A DNA stretch of 62,561 bases from positions 1-62,561 of the forward strand of contig JAFRMD010000112.1 of the NCBI GenBank assembly GCA_017430835.1. The letters run 5' to 3'. This DNA is from Methanosphaera sp. GTDB lineage: Archaea > Methanobacteriota > Methanobacteria > Methanobacteriales > Methanobacteriaceae. Made by a program: the position numbers and the translations under genes. The notes beneath the pieces are model-generated. The model saw nothing but the letters and a program-made list of their open reading frames with translations, was not told the DNA's origin and did not search any database. Shown here piece after piece: positions 9,348 through 18,833 of the stretch (position 1 is the first letter of the stretch; each line of letters begins with the position of its first letter).

Positions 9348-10724
9348 TTAATATTCCCTTACTTCACCTTTTAATCCAATAAATGATATAATGCATCCTA
9401 TAGCAACAAATACTACTGCTAAAATAGATATGATATGTGAACTATCTATGAGTAAGCTATAATATTCTGGAACAATAGCTACATTTCCCATGATAATTGC
9501 AAAAACCGAAGTGAATATTCCTAAACTTACTGTTTGACCAACGAGTCTCATAGCAGATAGTGAAGCTGATGCTTTAGAAGCTTCTTCTTCAGGTACTGTG
9601 GTCGTGATAAGTGCAGTATTAGGTGATGAAAACAATCCATAACCAATACCATGCAAGGTCATAGCAATTAAGATGACACTTAATGGCGTATTTGCATTTA
9701 AGAAACATAACAATATAAATGCTACTGTTAATATGGCAAGTCCAACTCCCGTCAATATTTCTCCCCTGATTTTTTCAATCATTTTACCTGAAATGATTGA
9801 CATAACAACCATAATGGCAGGAGTAATGATTAGGTACATACCGGCAGTTTCAGCAGTCATTCCCATAATATACTGTAAATGATAATTGTACACATAGGTA
9901 ATCATGAAAGTTGCAAAGTAACTGAATAAACATGCCAGGTTTGCTGCAGTAAATCGAATGTTTTTAAACAATTTCATTTCAAATATTGGATTTTTATCCT
10001 TTAATTCCCATAATCCAAATCCTACCAATAATAATATACCCATTACTGTAATCAGTTGACCGGTAAATTCTAAGATTTTTGTAAAGCCATAAATGAATAA
10101 TACTATACCAAGACTGTACAGTAGAGTACCTATGGTATCGAACTTTTCGTTATCTTCATGTTTCCATTCACCTTTAACTTTATATATCAGATAATAATTT
10201 ATCAGTATTACTGGTACGGCTGCAAAGAATAGGGACTGCCAACCAAAATTGTAAATTAGACTTCCACCAAGTATTGGTGCTAGAGCAATTCCAACATACA
10301 CGGCAGCAACGGCTATTCCTAATGCAACACCTTTTTTCTCATCAGACATTCCTTCAACTATCAGTGCAATTGATGCAACATTCAGTATTGCTGATCCGAT
10401 TCCAAGTATTACTCTTGCCGTTAAAAGCATGCTTGCGTTTTGAGATATTCCCGTTCCAATTGTACCTATTAAAAAGATTATTATTCCTAATAATAATATT
10501 TTCTTTAACCCATATTTCTGACATATTTTCCCACAAGGAATAGAAAATACAGCAATCGATAGTAGGTATATTGTATCTACCCAGTTTTGTAGAACATTAT
10601 TCATTGCAAATGCCTTTGCAATAGAAGGTAATGCTACAGGAGCTGCATTTAATACAAAAGCTACAATTGTAGTTGCAATTGTTGCTCCAGCGAGAACATA
10701 TTTTTCTTCCATCGTATATTCCAT
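9348..10724 (-). CDS. MFS transporter, EmrB/QacA (DHA2) type
   Basis: This 458-residue protein has 12-14 hydrophobic segments. The N-terminal half has DTIYLLSIAVFSIPCGKICQ and KKILLLGIIIFLIGTIGTGI, the motif A region of drug:proton antiporters, followed by ARVILGIGSAIL. The family exports drugs, bile-type compounds or metabolites using the proton gradient. GAGGG lies upstream of the ATG. It is divergent from the UbiD operon across 361 bp, so it could export a compound handled by that pathway, but nothing in the sequence proves a link. Confidence 0.88.
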   Translation of the reverse strand: MEYTMEEKYVLAGATIATTIVAFVLNAAPVALPSIAKAFAMNNVLQNWVDTIYLLSIAVFSIPCGKICQKYGLKKILLLGIIIFLIGTIGTGISQNASMLLTARVILGIGSAILNVASIALIVEGMSDEKKGVALGIAVAAVYVGIALAPILGGSLIYNFGWQSLFFAAVPVILINYYLIYKVKGEWKHEDNEKFDTIGTLLYSLGIVLFIYGFTKILEFTGQLITVMGILLLVGFGLWELKDKNPIFEMKLFKNIRFTAANLACLFSYFATFMITYVYNYHLQYIMGMTAETAGMYLIITPAIMVVMSIISGKMIEKIRGEILTGVGLAILTVAFILLCFLNANTPLSVILIAMTLHGIGYGLFSSPNTALITTTVPEEEASKASASLSAMRLVGQTVSLGIFTSVFAIIMGNVAIVPEYYSLLIDSSHIISILAVVFVAIGCIISFIGLKGEVREY

Positions 10725-11085
10725 CTAAACCCTCAATAAAATTTACTTTAAAATTATCCTTAAAAATCAATCATTATTTAAAAAATTGAATTTAAGAACT
10801 TAAATTAACTACTAACCTAATAGTTTATTTTTATAATTTAAAAAAGGATATTATTAATAATATTGTCAAGGTTACTTTAAAAATCACTAATTTATTCAAA
10901 AAACACGAAGAAATAGAAATTCATATCCAGTATATATAAAGGAAATTCGATAATTTCTAAAAAGACATATATACTATGGGGGAAATATAAAAAAATAAGA
11001 AGAAAGGAATAGTTTTTCTTAAGAAAAATGGATTATATTAAAAAATAATTTATTTGGAATTTTATTAAAAATATGGGATGATTAT
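10725..11085. promoter_or_regulatory. Divergent control region of the MFS gene and the UbiD operon
   Basis: The 361-bp region contains a clear rightward TATA box (TATATATAAA, 10931-10940) and a second weaker one (ATATATACT, about 10965-10973). The leader of the UbiD transcript would then be about 120 nt, long for an archaeal mRNA. It contains a 16-bp perfect palindrome, listed separately. Confidence 0.6.
11013..11028. promoter_or_regulatory. 16-bp perfect palindrome in the UbiD operon leader
   Basis: TTTTTCTTAAGAAAAA is a perfect dyad lying 57 nt before the ubiD-like start codon and about 50 nt downstream of the predicted transcription start. It could be an operator for a dimeric repressor. 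It is A/T-rich, so some chance of random occurrence remains. Confidence 0.4.
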
Positions 11086-12456
11086 ATGAGCAATCAAGAT
11101 TGGAGATATTTGATAAGAGAATGGGAAGAAGAAGGGGTAATAAAACACGTACCTGAAGAAGTTAAAAAAGAATATGAAATCAGTACATTAATGATGGATT
11201 TGGAGAAAAATCATCAATATCCCATAATGCAGTTTGATAATGTGGAAGGAAATGAAATACCAGTCATTACCAATGTATTAGGTACACGTGAACGGTTTGC
11301 AAAAGCAATGGGAGTAGAAGGAAAAAATGTATCCGAGGAATATGCTAAAAGAGTAAAAAATAGGATCGATACATTTAAGATAGTGGAAAATCCACCATTC
11401 ATGGCAAATTCAATGGTAGGTGATGATGTAGACCTTAACAAGTTACCAATAATTACACACTTTCCAATAGATGCCGGAGCATACCTAACAAGTGGTCTTG
11501 TAATAGCAAAAGATCCAGAAACAGGTTCTGAAACATTGGGTTTTCATAGAATGCAACTTAAAGGAAAGGATAAACTAGGAATATCCCTACATTCAAGACA
11601 GAGATTATGGGAATACTTCAGAAGAAGTGAAGAAAAAGGAGAAAACTTAGAAGCAGCAATAGTCATTGGTGTACATCCAAACATTTCACTAGGCTCACAA
11701 GCATTAGTACCATACCATAAAGGAAAATATGGAGCAATAGCAGGATTGTTCGGAGAAGAACTTGAAGTGGCAAATTGTAGTGAAATAAATGTTCAAGTGC
11801 CTGCATATGCAGAGTTTGTAATAGAAGGGGAAATACTTGCCAACGTTAGAGAAAAAGAAGGACCATTCGCAGAATTCACCAATTATGCATGTCATCGAAG
11901 TACAGAAAACCTCTTCAAAGTAAAAGCAATACACTATAGAGAAAATCCAATATTCCATGACTTAACACCAGGTTTTAGCAGTGAACACATAACAGTAGTG
12001 GCAATACAAAGGGAAGGAGACGTACTAAATGCATTAAGACAAACATTACCGAATGTAAGGGCTGTTAGCTGTCCGGTATCAAGTTGTGGAATATTTCACT
12101 GCTACATATCCATGAAGAAAATTGCAGAAGGACAAGCAATGCAGGCAGTATTTGCAGCATTTGCAGTAGATCATCATATTAAACTTGCAATTGTTGTAGA
12201 TGAAGATGTTGACGTATTTAATGAACAGGAAGTTTTATGGGCAATAGCAACAAGATTACAGGCAGATAAGGATGTAATAATAATACCTCAACATATGGGT
12301 ATGGGTGAAACATTAGATCCATCAACTGATGAACTAAGTCGAACAAGCAAGATGGGAATGGATGCAACAAAACCGTTGGAAGGATTTTCACCAAAAATAG
12401 AATTAAATCCGGATGTAGAAGAAGCAGTAAAACGATTACATAAATATGCATTATAA
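11086..12456 (+). CDS. UbiD family (prenyl-FMN-dependent) decarboxylase
   Basis: This 456-residue protein is full length for UbiD. The catalytic triad expected from Fdc1 (Arg173, Glu277, Glu282) is present as R155 in GFHRMQ and E258/E263 in KEGPFAEF. These enzymes use prenylated FMN to decarboxylate alpha,beta-unsaturated or aromatic acids, or to carboxylate in reverse. It is the first gene of a four-gene operon, with HyuA-like, HyuB-like and LpdD-like genes following at gaps of 12 bp or less. No ubiX-like prenyltransferase is in the window. The archaeal mevalonate-pathway decarboxylase is also a UbiD homologue, but this operon context points to another substrate. Confidence 0.9.
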   Translation: MSNQDWRYLIREWEEEGVIKHVPEEVKKEYEISTLMMDLEKNHQYPIMQFDNVEGNEIPVITNVLGTRERFAKAMGVEGKNVSEEYAKRVKNRIDTFKIVENPPFMANSMVGDDVDLNKLPIITHFPIDAGAYLTSGLVIAKDPETGSETLGFHRMQLKGKDKLGISLHSRQRLWEYFRRSEEKGENLEAAIVIGVHPNISLGSQALVPYHKGKYGAIAGLFGEELEVANCSEINVQVPAYAEFVIEGEILANVREKEGPFAEFTNYACHRSTENLFKVKAIHYRENPIFHDLTPGFSSEHITVVAIQREGDVLNALRQTLPNVRAVSCPVSSCGIFHCYISMKKIAEGQAMQAVFAAFAVDHHIKLAIVVDEDVDVFNEQEVLWAIATRLQADKDVIIIPQHMGMGETLDPSTDELSRTSKMGMDATKPLEGFSPKIELNPDVEEAVKRLHKYAL

Positions 12457-12468
12457 CTGGTGAAAAAC

Positions 12469-14532
12469 ATGATAAAAATAGCTATAGATACTGGTGGGAC
12501 ATTTACTGATTATACATCAGTGGGAACATTTGAAAACAATGAAGTTCAAAAAATTTTCCTCAAAAACCCTACAAATCATGAAAATCCTGCTGAAGGAATT
12601 CTTGAAGGACTAAATGAACTAGCAAACAAGTGGGATACAAATCTTGAAACACTACTAAAAAATACCAAACAAATAAGTCACGGTACAACTTTGGCATTAA
12701 ATGCATTGATAGAAAAGAAAGGAGTTAAAACAGCATTGTTCACAACTGGTGGATTTCGTGATGCTTTAGAACTCAGACGGTCACAACTAGAAAATCAATG
12801 GGATATTCGAGCAGTTACTCCACCAATATTAGTTCCAAGACGCTTAAGAATAGGCATTGATGAAAGAATACGCTATGATGGAAAAGAAATTAAACAGTTG
12901 AATGAAGAGAGTGTGAGACAGGCATGTCGTAAATGCAAACAGGAAAATGTAGAATCAATTGCTGTTTGTTTTTTATTTTCATTCTTAAATCCAGAACATG
13001 AAAGAAGAACTAGGGAAATAATTAAAGAGGAGTTGCCGGATGTTTTTGTATCATTATCAAGTGATGTTTCACCACAAATAAGAGAATATGAAAGAACAAC
13101 CACAACAGTAATAAACGCTTCTGTAACTCCCATAGTTTCAACATACCTTGAAGACTTAAAAAATAAATTAGCAGAATATGGGTGGAACAAGCCAATTAAC
13201 ATAATGATGAATAGTGGAGGATTATCTGATATCCCAACAATGAAGAAAATCTCAGCAAAATCATTATTGTCAGGACCTGCAGGTGGTGGAGTAGGAAATG
13301 AAAACTTGAGTAAAATATTAAATAAGAAACATTTGGTTCTTGGTGATATGGGAGGAACAAGTTTTGACCTGCATATTATAGATGACAATGAAAGACAGTT
13401 AGTTCCAGAATCAAAAATAGAAGGTTACCCAATAACACTTCCAATGATGGACATTCATTCAATTGGTGCTGGAGGTGGAAGTATAATAACAGTTGATGAA
13501 GGAAAAACAGTACATGTTGGACCAGAATCAGCAGGAAGTATACCAGGACCTGCCTGTTATAATCTTGGAGGATGTGATGCAACAATAACCGATGTACTTT
13601 TAGTACTTGGAATTATTAATGAAAACAATTTCCTTGGAGGAAAACTGGAACTATCCAGGATTAATGCAGAAAAAGCAATAGAAGAAAATGTTGCAAAGCC
13701 ATTAGGTATATCTGTTAGGGATGCTGCAGTAATTATATACACAGTTGCAAGTGAATTAATGGCTGACTCATTAAGACTAATAACAATGCAGAGAGGTAAT
13801 GACCCACGTGAATACAGTCTTGTAAGTAGTGGTGGAGCATTTGGATTGTTTGCATGTAACATTATGAACTCCCTTAATATGAAAGAGGTAATTATTCCAG
13901 TTCAAGGACCAGTATTTTGCAGTTGGGGAATGCTTGGAGCTCAAAGAAGATATGACATCACCAGAAGTTTCTTCATGGAAAAACAAAACTGGGACTACCA
14001 GAAACTAAATTCAATAATTGATACAATGAAGGATGAATCATATGATGAACTAGAAAAACTTGGAGTATCCTGTGATAAAGTTAAATTTGAATTGAACCTT
14101 GAAATTCGTTATATTGGTCAACACCATGAACTCAGCATACCAGTAAACAAGTTGGAATTTGTAGAAGAAGATATTGAATTAATTAATGAATTATTCCATG
14201 ATACCCATTATGATGTATACCAGTATTCACAGATTGAAAATGATTGGGAAATAATTAACATTCATCTTGCAAGCCATGAAGAAGTATTTGAAAATCCCTT
14301 ATTTGATTTTGAAGAAAATAATCCTAACAAATACACTTTAAATATTCCAGGTGAAGCATTTAAAGCTGAAGGAAATATAAATGTTCAAGTATACTCCGAG
14401 ATGGACTTGGATAGAAGATTAGAAGGACCTTGTATAATAGAATTTGATTATACCAGTGTACTAATGCCTAAGGGTTTCCAATCAGAGATAATTGATGATG
14501 GTTTACTAAGTATAAAAAAAATAGGAGAATAA
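12469..14532 (+). CDS. Hydantoinase/5-oxoprolinase family protein, HyuA-like ATP-binding subunit
   Basis: The protein of about 687 residues begins with the actin-like phosphate loop IDTGGTFTD and carries the family phrases ISHGTTLALNALIE, LLSGPAGGGVGN and GDMGGTSFD. HyuA-type subunits bind ATP and activate a substrate carbonyl. Relatives include 5-oxoprolinase, N-methylhydantoinase, acetone carboxylase and acetophenone carboxylase subunits. A GTG at 12460 is possible, but GGTG (12459-12462) then serves as the Shine-Dalgarno site for the ATG at 12469. It lies between the UbiD and HyuB-like genes, implying a joint enzyme system. Confidence 0.9.
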   Translation: MIKIAIDTGGTFTDYTSVGTFENNEVQKIFLKNPTNHENPAEGILEGLNELANKWDTNLETLLKNTKQISHGTTLALNALIEKKGVKTALFTTGGFRDALELRRSQLENQWDIRAVTPPILVPRRLRIGIDERIRYDGKEIKQLNEESVRQACRKCKQENVESIAVCFLFSFLNPEHERRTREIIKEELPDVFVSLSSDVSPQIREYERTTTTVINASVTPIVSTYLEDLKNKLAEYGWNKPINIMMNSGGLSDIPTMKKISAKSLLSGPAGGGVGNENLSKILNKKHLVLGDMGGTSFDLHIIDDNERQLVPESKIEGYPITLPMMDIHSIGAGGGSIITVDEGKTVHVGPESAGSIPGPACYNLGGCDATITDVLLVLGIINENNFLGGKLELSRINAEKAIEENVAKPLGISVRDAAVIIYTVASELMADSLRLITMQRGNDPREYSLVSSGGAFGLFACNIMNSLNMKEVIIPVQGPVFCSWGMLGAQRRYDITRSFFMEKQNWDYQKLNSIIDTMKDESYDELEKLGVSCDKVKFELNLEIRYIGQHHELSIPVNKLEFVEEDIELINELFHDTHYDVYQYSQIENDWEIINIHLASHEEVFENPLFDFEENNPNKYTLNIPGEAFKAEGNINVQVYSEMDLDRRLEGPCIIEFDYTSVLMPKGFQSEIIDDGLLSIKKIGE

Positions 14533-14536
14533 AATT

Positions 14537-16258
14537 ATGATTACAGAGGATATTATTAATCGTACAGTTATAGCTAACAGATTAGACAGTATAACTGAAG
14601 AGATGGGTATTTCATTGGAACATTCTGCACATTCTCCAATATTTGCAGAAGCCTGTGACTTTGCATGTTGTATATGTGATTATAAAGGAGATTTGGTTTC
14701 ACAGTTAAGCGGTATTCCAATCCTTGCAACAGCAGGATCATTCAGTGTTAAAAAAACAATTGATAAATACGGTGATGATATACATGATGGGGATGCATTC
14801 ATAATAAACGATCCTTATGATGGAGGAAATCACTTACCCGATATTGGAATAATAACACCAGTATTTTATGATGATGAATTGTTGTTCTTTTGTGTAAGCC
14901 GTGCTCATCATGGAGATATTGGTGGATCAACTGCAGGAAGTTACAATCCAAAGGCAACAGAAATATTTCAGGAAGGAATCCGTATACATCCAACAAGAAT
15001 CATGCAAGACAACCAAATAATAGAAGACATAATGAGTCTAATAACACTTAACACAAGAAATCCACCAATGTTAAAAAGCGACCTTCTTGCACAAATGGGT
15101 TCAAACAATGTAGCGTCACGTAGAATAAAGAAGATGGTGGAAGAATATGGTGCAGAAACAGTAAAAAATGTAGTTCAAGAAAATCTTAAACAAGCAGAAA
15201 TTCTTACAAGAAAACGTATTAGTGAAGTACCTGATGGAGAATACTCTGCATATTCATATATAGATGATGACAGTTTCCAAAAGGAACATATTAAGATTAA
15301 TGTAACTGTAAAAATAAAGGGAGACAAATTAACGGTAGATTTTGAAGGAACTGACAAACAAGTAAAAGGATTTGTCAACACTTCAGTTGTAACAACTACA
15401 GCTGCCAGTGGAATAGCATCATTATGGTTCTTAGGCCGTGACATCCCACGTAATGGAGGAGCATTTAATGTAATTGATGTAAATTTGCCGAAGGGCTCCT
15501 TAGTTAATCCATATGAACCAGCTCCAATGACATTATCTACTTTAACTCCTGCAAGTGAAATAATTGGAACAATCTTTAAAGCATTTAATAAAGCAATACC
15601 TGATAGATTACCAGCAGGTTATGGAAGTTATATTGGTCCATCCTATTATGGAATAGATCCAAGAAATGAAAGATTTTATGTAGGCTTTTCATTCTGTTCA
15701 CTAGGTAGTGGCGGAGCTATGAAAGGTTTGGATGGAAAGCCATACATGTCTCCAATGTCAAATTATGGGGGAGTAAAAGCACCAAATATAGAATCAAATG
15801 AAGTACAATATCCACATATTACATTAAAACATGAAATGGAAACAGACACTGCAGGTGCTGGAGAATATCGTGGAGGAGCAGGCATAGATTATGCATTCCA
15901 GATTTATGATGATTCATGTGAAATAGTAATGTTTGGAGATGGAATATACAACCCACCATATGGACTGAACAATGGGAAGGACGGTTCATATAACAAACCA
16001 TTAGTACGTATTGATGGTGAATGGATACAAACAGAATCAAAGGAATATCCAAGAAAAGTATCAAACGGTGATATCGTAAGAATCCATTCATCAGGTGGTG
16101 GAGGATATGGAAATCCTCTTAAACGTGATATAAACCTTGTATTGGATGATTATCTTGATGGAATTATTACAAAAGAATCTGCTAAGGAAGTCTATGGTGT
16201 AGTCATTAAAGATGACAATACAATAGACATAAAAGAAACAGAAAAACTAAGAGGATGA
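14537..16258 (+). CDS. Hydantoinase B/oxoprolinase family protein, HyuB-like subunit
   Basis: This 573-residue protein has the HyuB signatures: SITEEMGISLEHSAHSPIFA near the N-terminus, DAFIINDPYDGGNHLPDIGI, SRAHHGDIGGSTAGS, and near the end SSGGGGYGNPLKRD. HyuB subunits pair with HyuA to carry out ATP-dependent ring opening or carboxyl chemistry. It starts 4 bp after the HyuA-like stop with GGAGAATAAAATT as translation signal. Separate HyuA and HyuB genes, rather than a fused 5-oxoprolinase, are usual in prokaryotes. The substrate is unknown. Confidence 0.9.
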   Translation: MITEDIINRTVIANRLDSITEEMGISLEHSAHSPIFAEACDFACCICDYKGDLVSQLSGIPILATAGSFSVKKTIDKYGDDIHDGDAFIINDPYDGGNHLPDIGIITPVFYDDELLFFCVSRAHHGDIGGSTAGSYNPKATEIFQEGIRIHPTRIMQDNQIIEDIMSLITLNTRNPPMLKSDLLAQMGSNNVASRRIKKMVEEYGAETVKNVVQENLKQAEILTRKRISEVPDGEYSAYSYIDDDSFQKEHIKINVTVKIKGDKLTVDFEGTDKQVKGFVNTSVVTTTAASGIASLWFLGRDIPRNGGAFNVIDVNLPKGSLVNPYEPAPMTLSTLTPASEIIGTIFKAFNKAIPDRLPAGYGSYIGPSYYGIDPRNERFYVGFSFCSLGSGGAMKGLDGKPYMSPMSNYGGVKAPNIESNEVQYPHITLKHEMETDTAGAGEYRGGAGIDYAFQIYDDSCEIVMFGDGIYNPPYGLNNGKDGSYNKPLVRIDGEWIQTESKEYPRKVSNGDIVRIHSSGGGGYGNPLKRDINLVLDDYLDGIITKESAKEVYGVVIKDDNTIDIKETEKLRG

Positions 16259-16264
16259 ATAAAC

Positions 16265-16597
16265 ATGTATGAATTTAGTATTGGTGAAGCTAAGACTAAG
16301 GTAAATTATAAAGTAGAAGAAATTGGTGATGACATTGATATTACAATTAATGGTGGAAATGCACATATTGGTTGTATAGCACTGATAACTAATAATTCAT
16401 ATAATTTATTCAATCTTCCAGGTCATAGGGAGGATGAATTGATTCTTCCTCTTATTAAATCTATTCAAAAAAATGTTAAGTCAACGGTAGTTATTAAAGC
16501 GGGTTTTCATGTAGATAATATCACTTTCAATGAAATAGAAGAAGTAATGGAAAATAATAAGAAAGCCATAAAAAAAATAGAGGAATTCTTTAGATGA
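16265..16597 (+). CDS. LpdD-like putative prenylated-flavin chaperone
   Basis: This 110-residue protein has the features I associate with the LpdD-like (PAC_BAC) family: YKVEEIGDDIDITINGGNAH followed by IG, the phrase PGHREDEL, then KAGFHVDNITFNEIEEVMEN. LpdD, the small partner of gallate decarboxylase, binds prenyl-FMN for a UbiD enzyme. Its position 6 bp after HyuB in a UbiD operon fits that role, and no large-subunit alternative is nearby. A paralogue at 26508 shares about half its residues. Family assignment is from memory of the motif, so moderate confidence. Confidence 0.65.
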   Translation: MYEFSIGEAKTKVNYKVEEIGDDIDITINGGNAHIGCIALITNNSYNLFNLPGHREDELILPLIKSIQKNVKSTVVIKAGFHVDNITFNEIEEVMENNKKAIKKIEEFFR

Positions 16598-17136
16598 ATT
16601 GAAGGTTTTCCTTATCATTTCTTTCTATATGAAAGATGAATTATTCAATCAATACTTGCTTTTTAAGCAATGCTTTTAATTTTTTCTTCATTAGCTTTGA
16701 TGTTATAGTAAGTGTAATATATGTTATCATAGAATTCATATTGATTTTCATCCAATCTTCTATTTCTTTTAGTAAGTTATATTAAGCATTTTTTCTAAGA
16801 ATTCATTTATTAATTGTTGTTCTTTATTAGTCAATATTTGTTTTAACTCCTTTTTAGTTAATTTTTGTTTTTCATTTAAAATTTTATTCAAGTGAATTTT
16901 TAAAAAATATTTTTTAGAATTTTTTTGTATCCCTATTAAATTGTTGAAAAAATCATTGATTGGAAATATAAATACTATTGATATTCAAAAAATGATATAA
17001 TAAGGGCTATGGTTTAAAGTTAATTAGAATGTAGAAAAAGGATATAACTAAATTAATCATAAAGGGTAAAAAAAGTTTATAATAGTATAGCTTTAAACTA
17101 TCAGTTATAATTCTATACTAATGTAAATTTATTGAG
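16598..17136. other. Gene-free interval with a decayed gene
   Basis: About 540 bp lie between the UbiD operon and the leftward Thr/Asn-rich protein. Most of it is the broken minus-strand reading frame at 16665-16987, described separately. The rest is AT-rich with no recognisable element. Confidence 0.5.
16665..16987 (-). pseudogene. Degenerate minus-strand coding remnant
   Basis: Read leftward, one frame gives a coding-like stretch (KIHLNKILNEKQKLTKKELK, QILTNKEQQLINEFLEKML) ending at a TAA at 16769-16771. It has no start codon, and an upstream stop lies near 16988. Past the stop another frame resumes coding-like sequence (RRLDENQYEFYDNIYYTYYN, IKANEEKIKSIA), ending at 16665. The composition is protein-like, but the frame is broken at least once. 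I cannot name the parent family. It may be the tail of a gene lost by decay. Confidence 0.4.
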
Positions 17137-17436
17137 TTATGTTTGATTTTTATTGTTATTTTTATTGTTGTTTGATGTTTTTGTTGTAGTATTTGCTGTG
17201 CTTGTTTTGTTTTTAGTTGGTGTTACTTTCTGTGTATTTTGTTGTACTTTTGTTTGGTTTTCTGTATTTTGATTATCTTGATTATTTATTACATTTGTAT
17301 TATTTATTGTTGTATTGTTGTCTGAGTCATTCGTATCATTATCATTTGGATTTGTAGTTAATGATGTTGTACTAAAAAGTACTAAAGCAACAAGAATTAT
17401 TGCTACAATAATGATAATAACGTTTTTTGTTCTCAT
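17137..17436 (-). CDS. Small secreted or membrane-anchored Thr/Asn-rich protein
   Basis: This 99-residue protein has one N-terminal hydrophobic helix (VIIIIVAIILVALVLFS) after MRTKN, then an almost pure Asn/Thr/Lys/Gln tail with many Asn-x-Thr sequons (NNTTINNTN, TANTTTKTSNN). No folded domain is evident. It probably projects a disordered, perhaps N-glycosylated tail outside the membrane. A GGAGG-type Shine-Dalgarno site lies upstream. The same linker composition occurs in the large ALPs of the window. Confidence 0.7.
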   Translation of the reverse strand: MRTKNVIIIIVAIILVALVLFSTTSLTTNPNDNDTNDSDNNTTINNTNVINNQDNQNTENQTKVQQNTQKVTPTKNKTSTANTTTKTSNNNKNNNKNQT

Positions 17437-18214
17437 TATTTCCCTCCTTATAAATCTAATTATTATATGTATCTAAGTTAATTTATATGTTACTTGTATT
17501 ATTAGAAATTGGTGGTGAAATGATTAATTATTTTTAAATTGAATTTTAATTTTTTTTTGGAATATTTATATTTTATATTTTTATTTTAAAAAATTAATTG
17601 ATAAGATATTTGTTTTAAAATAAGACTTTTATAGGGAATATGTTTTAAATAAGATGTATCTATTATTTTTTATTAATTTAATTTAATGTTAAAGTCTTAT
17701 TTTTATTTAATAAATATCTTAAATAATATTATGGATTATATTATATTTATAATTTATTATAATTATTCCATAATTTAAGTATTTTTCATAAGTTCTTATT
17801 TAAAGAATTTTATAATATTTTCGTTTTAATAATAACTGATGTATTTAGCTTATTTTACTTAAATAATTTTTATAAAATTTTTATAATTTATTTTAAACTA
17901 TTAAACTGATTAATTATTATAAATTTAATATTTTTTTTAATACCATTAATTTTTATATATACTTTAGGCAGTACTTGTCAAAACCCCCTTGATTACTTGT
18001 CAATAGCCCTTGAATAACCTTTATATTAAACAAAGTACAACTATTAATTAACAAATAAGAATGATGATTATAGACTTATCTGAATAGAAGGATCTGTAAC
18101 ACGTATCTTATACCTAAGTTCATGAACCAACATCTGGTGGAATATTTTTCACCTATGTTAAAAAATTTTAAAGTTAAATAATAACTGGAACATATCATTA
18201 TATAGGTAGTTTTT
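17437..18214. other. Long AT-rich intergenic region (about 780 bp)
   Basis: No credible ORF or RNA gene is seen. A TATA-like box (TTTTTATATATACTTTA, about 17950-17966) is followed by two near-identical 20-21 bp units at 17972-18013 (listed separately). The rest consists of A/T runs. Confidence 0.5.
17972..18013 (+). repeat. Tandem pair of about 21-bp direct repeats near a TATA box
   Basis: Copy 1 is TACTTGTCAAAACCCCCTTG plus A (17972-17992). Copy 2 is TACTTGTCAATAGCCCTTGA (17994-18013). They are the only C-rich patches in this gap and sit about 10 bp after a TATA-like box, overlapping where transcription would begin. An operator-like role is inferred. The next gene starts 200 bp downstream. 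Confidence 0.5.
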
Positions 18215-18637
18215 ATGGAATTATTTAACAAAGTAAACTTAAAACAATTTAAAACACTCAAATACATAATCGACAATGTTGATGACGATCATGTTATGTG
18301 TACAATAAATTGTGAATTAAGATCTGATAAAATAGATACTCCTTTTTATTTAGATACGGAAGTTGCTATAACACATTGTACAGGTACTTATAATAAAGGA
18401 ATTTTACATGCAATGGATGTATTTAGACATCATAGAATGTATAATATTATAGAAGACAAATATGATGAATTAAAAGACATTATTGAAACAACATTCAACA
18501 ATTCTAATGAACACATATCAACCGAATTATCAGAAAAATATGATATTATAAAAATAGAATGTATGACTGTAGAACAATTAGATAATGTATTAACTGAGTA
18601 TAAAGAATTTTTTTCACTAATTGATGACTTAGCTTAA
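18215..18637 (+). CDS. Conserved-looking hypothetical protein
   Basis: This 140-residue acidic soluble protein has no motif I recognise. Composition is protein-like: FYLDTEVAITHCTGTYNKGI, HAMDVFRHHRMYNIIEDKYD, and an amphipathic helical C-terminus (VEQLDNVLTEYKEFFSLIDD). No signal peptide or membrane segment is present. No strong Shine-Dalgarno site precedes the ATG. It stands alone between two long AT-rich gaps, upstream of a large ALP gene. Function unknown. Confidence 0.65.
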   Translation: MELFNKVNLKQFKTLKYIIDNVDDDHVMCTINCELRSDKIDTPFYLDTEVAITHCTGTYNKGILHAMDVFRHHRMYNIIEDKYDELKDIIETTFNNSNEHISTELSEKYDIIKIECMTVEQLDNVLTEYKEFFSLIDDLA

Positions 18638-18833
18638 ATAATCTATTTTATTCACTGAAAAATATCCTAATTATTTTTTTTAATTAAACTATTATTTTTT
18701 CATAATAATATATTAATTATTATCTATTTATTTAATAAACTCTTATTTACACTAATTTTAAATAACAAAAATCATATAATTATAAGTTGAGTATTATCTT
18801 AAGATAATATTTGAATAAGAAAAATGTGATAAA

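Noticed and set aside
12873..13388. 171-codon minus-strand ORF opposite the HyuA-like gene
   Set aside because: It lies wholly within a well-supported gene, has no family features and is a complement artefact of biased codon use.
17972..18013. Repeat pair considered as a minimal CRISPR array
   Set aside because: Only two units, no spacer between them, and no cas gene in the window.
18076..18276. 66-codon minus-strand ORF upstream of the 18215 gene
   Set aside because: Overlaps the start of a better-supported gene, with no ribosome site and low-complexity content.
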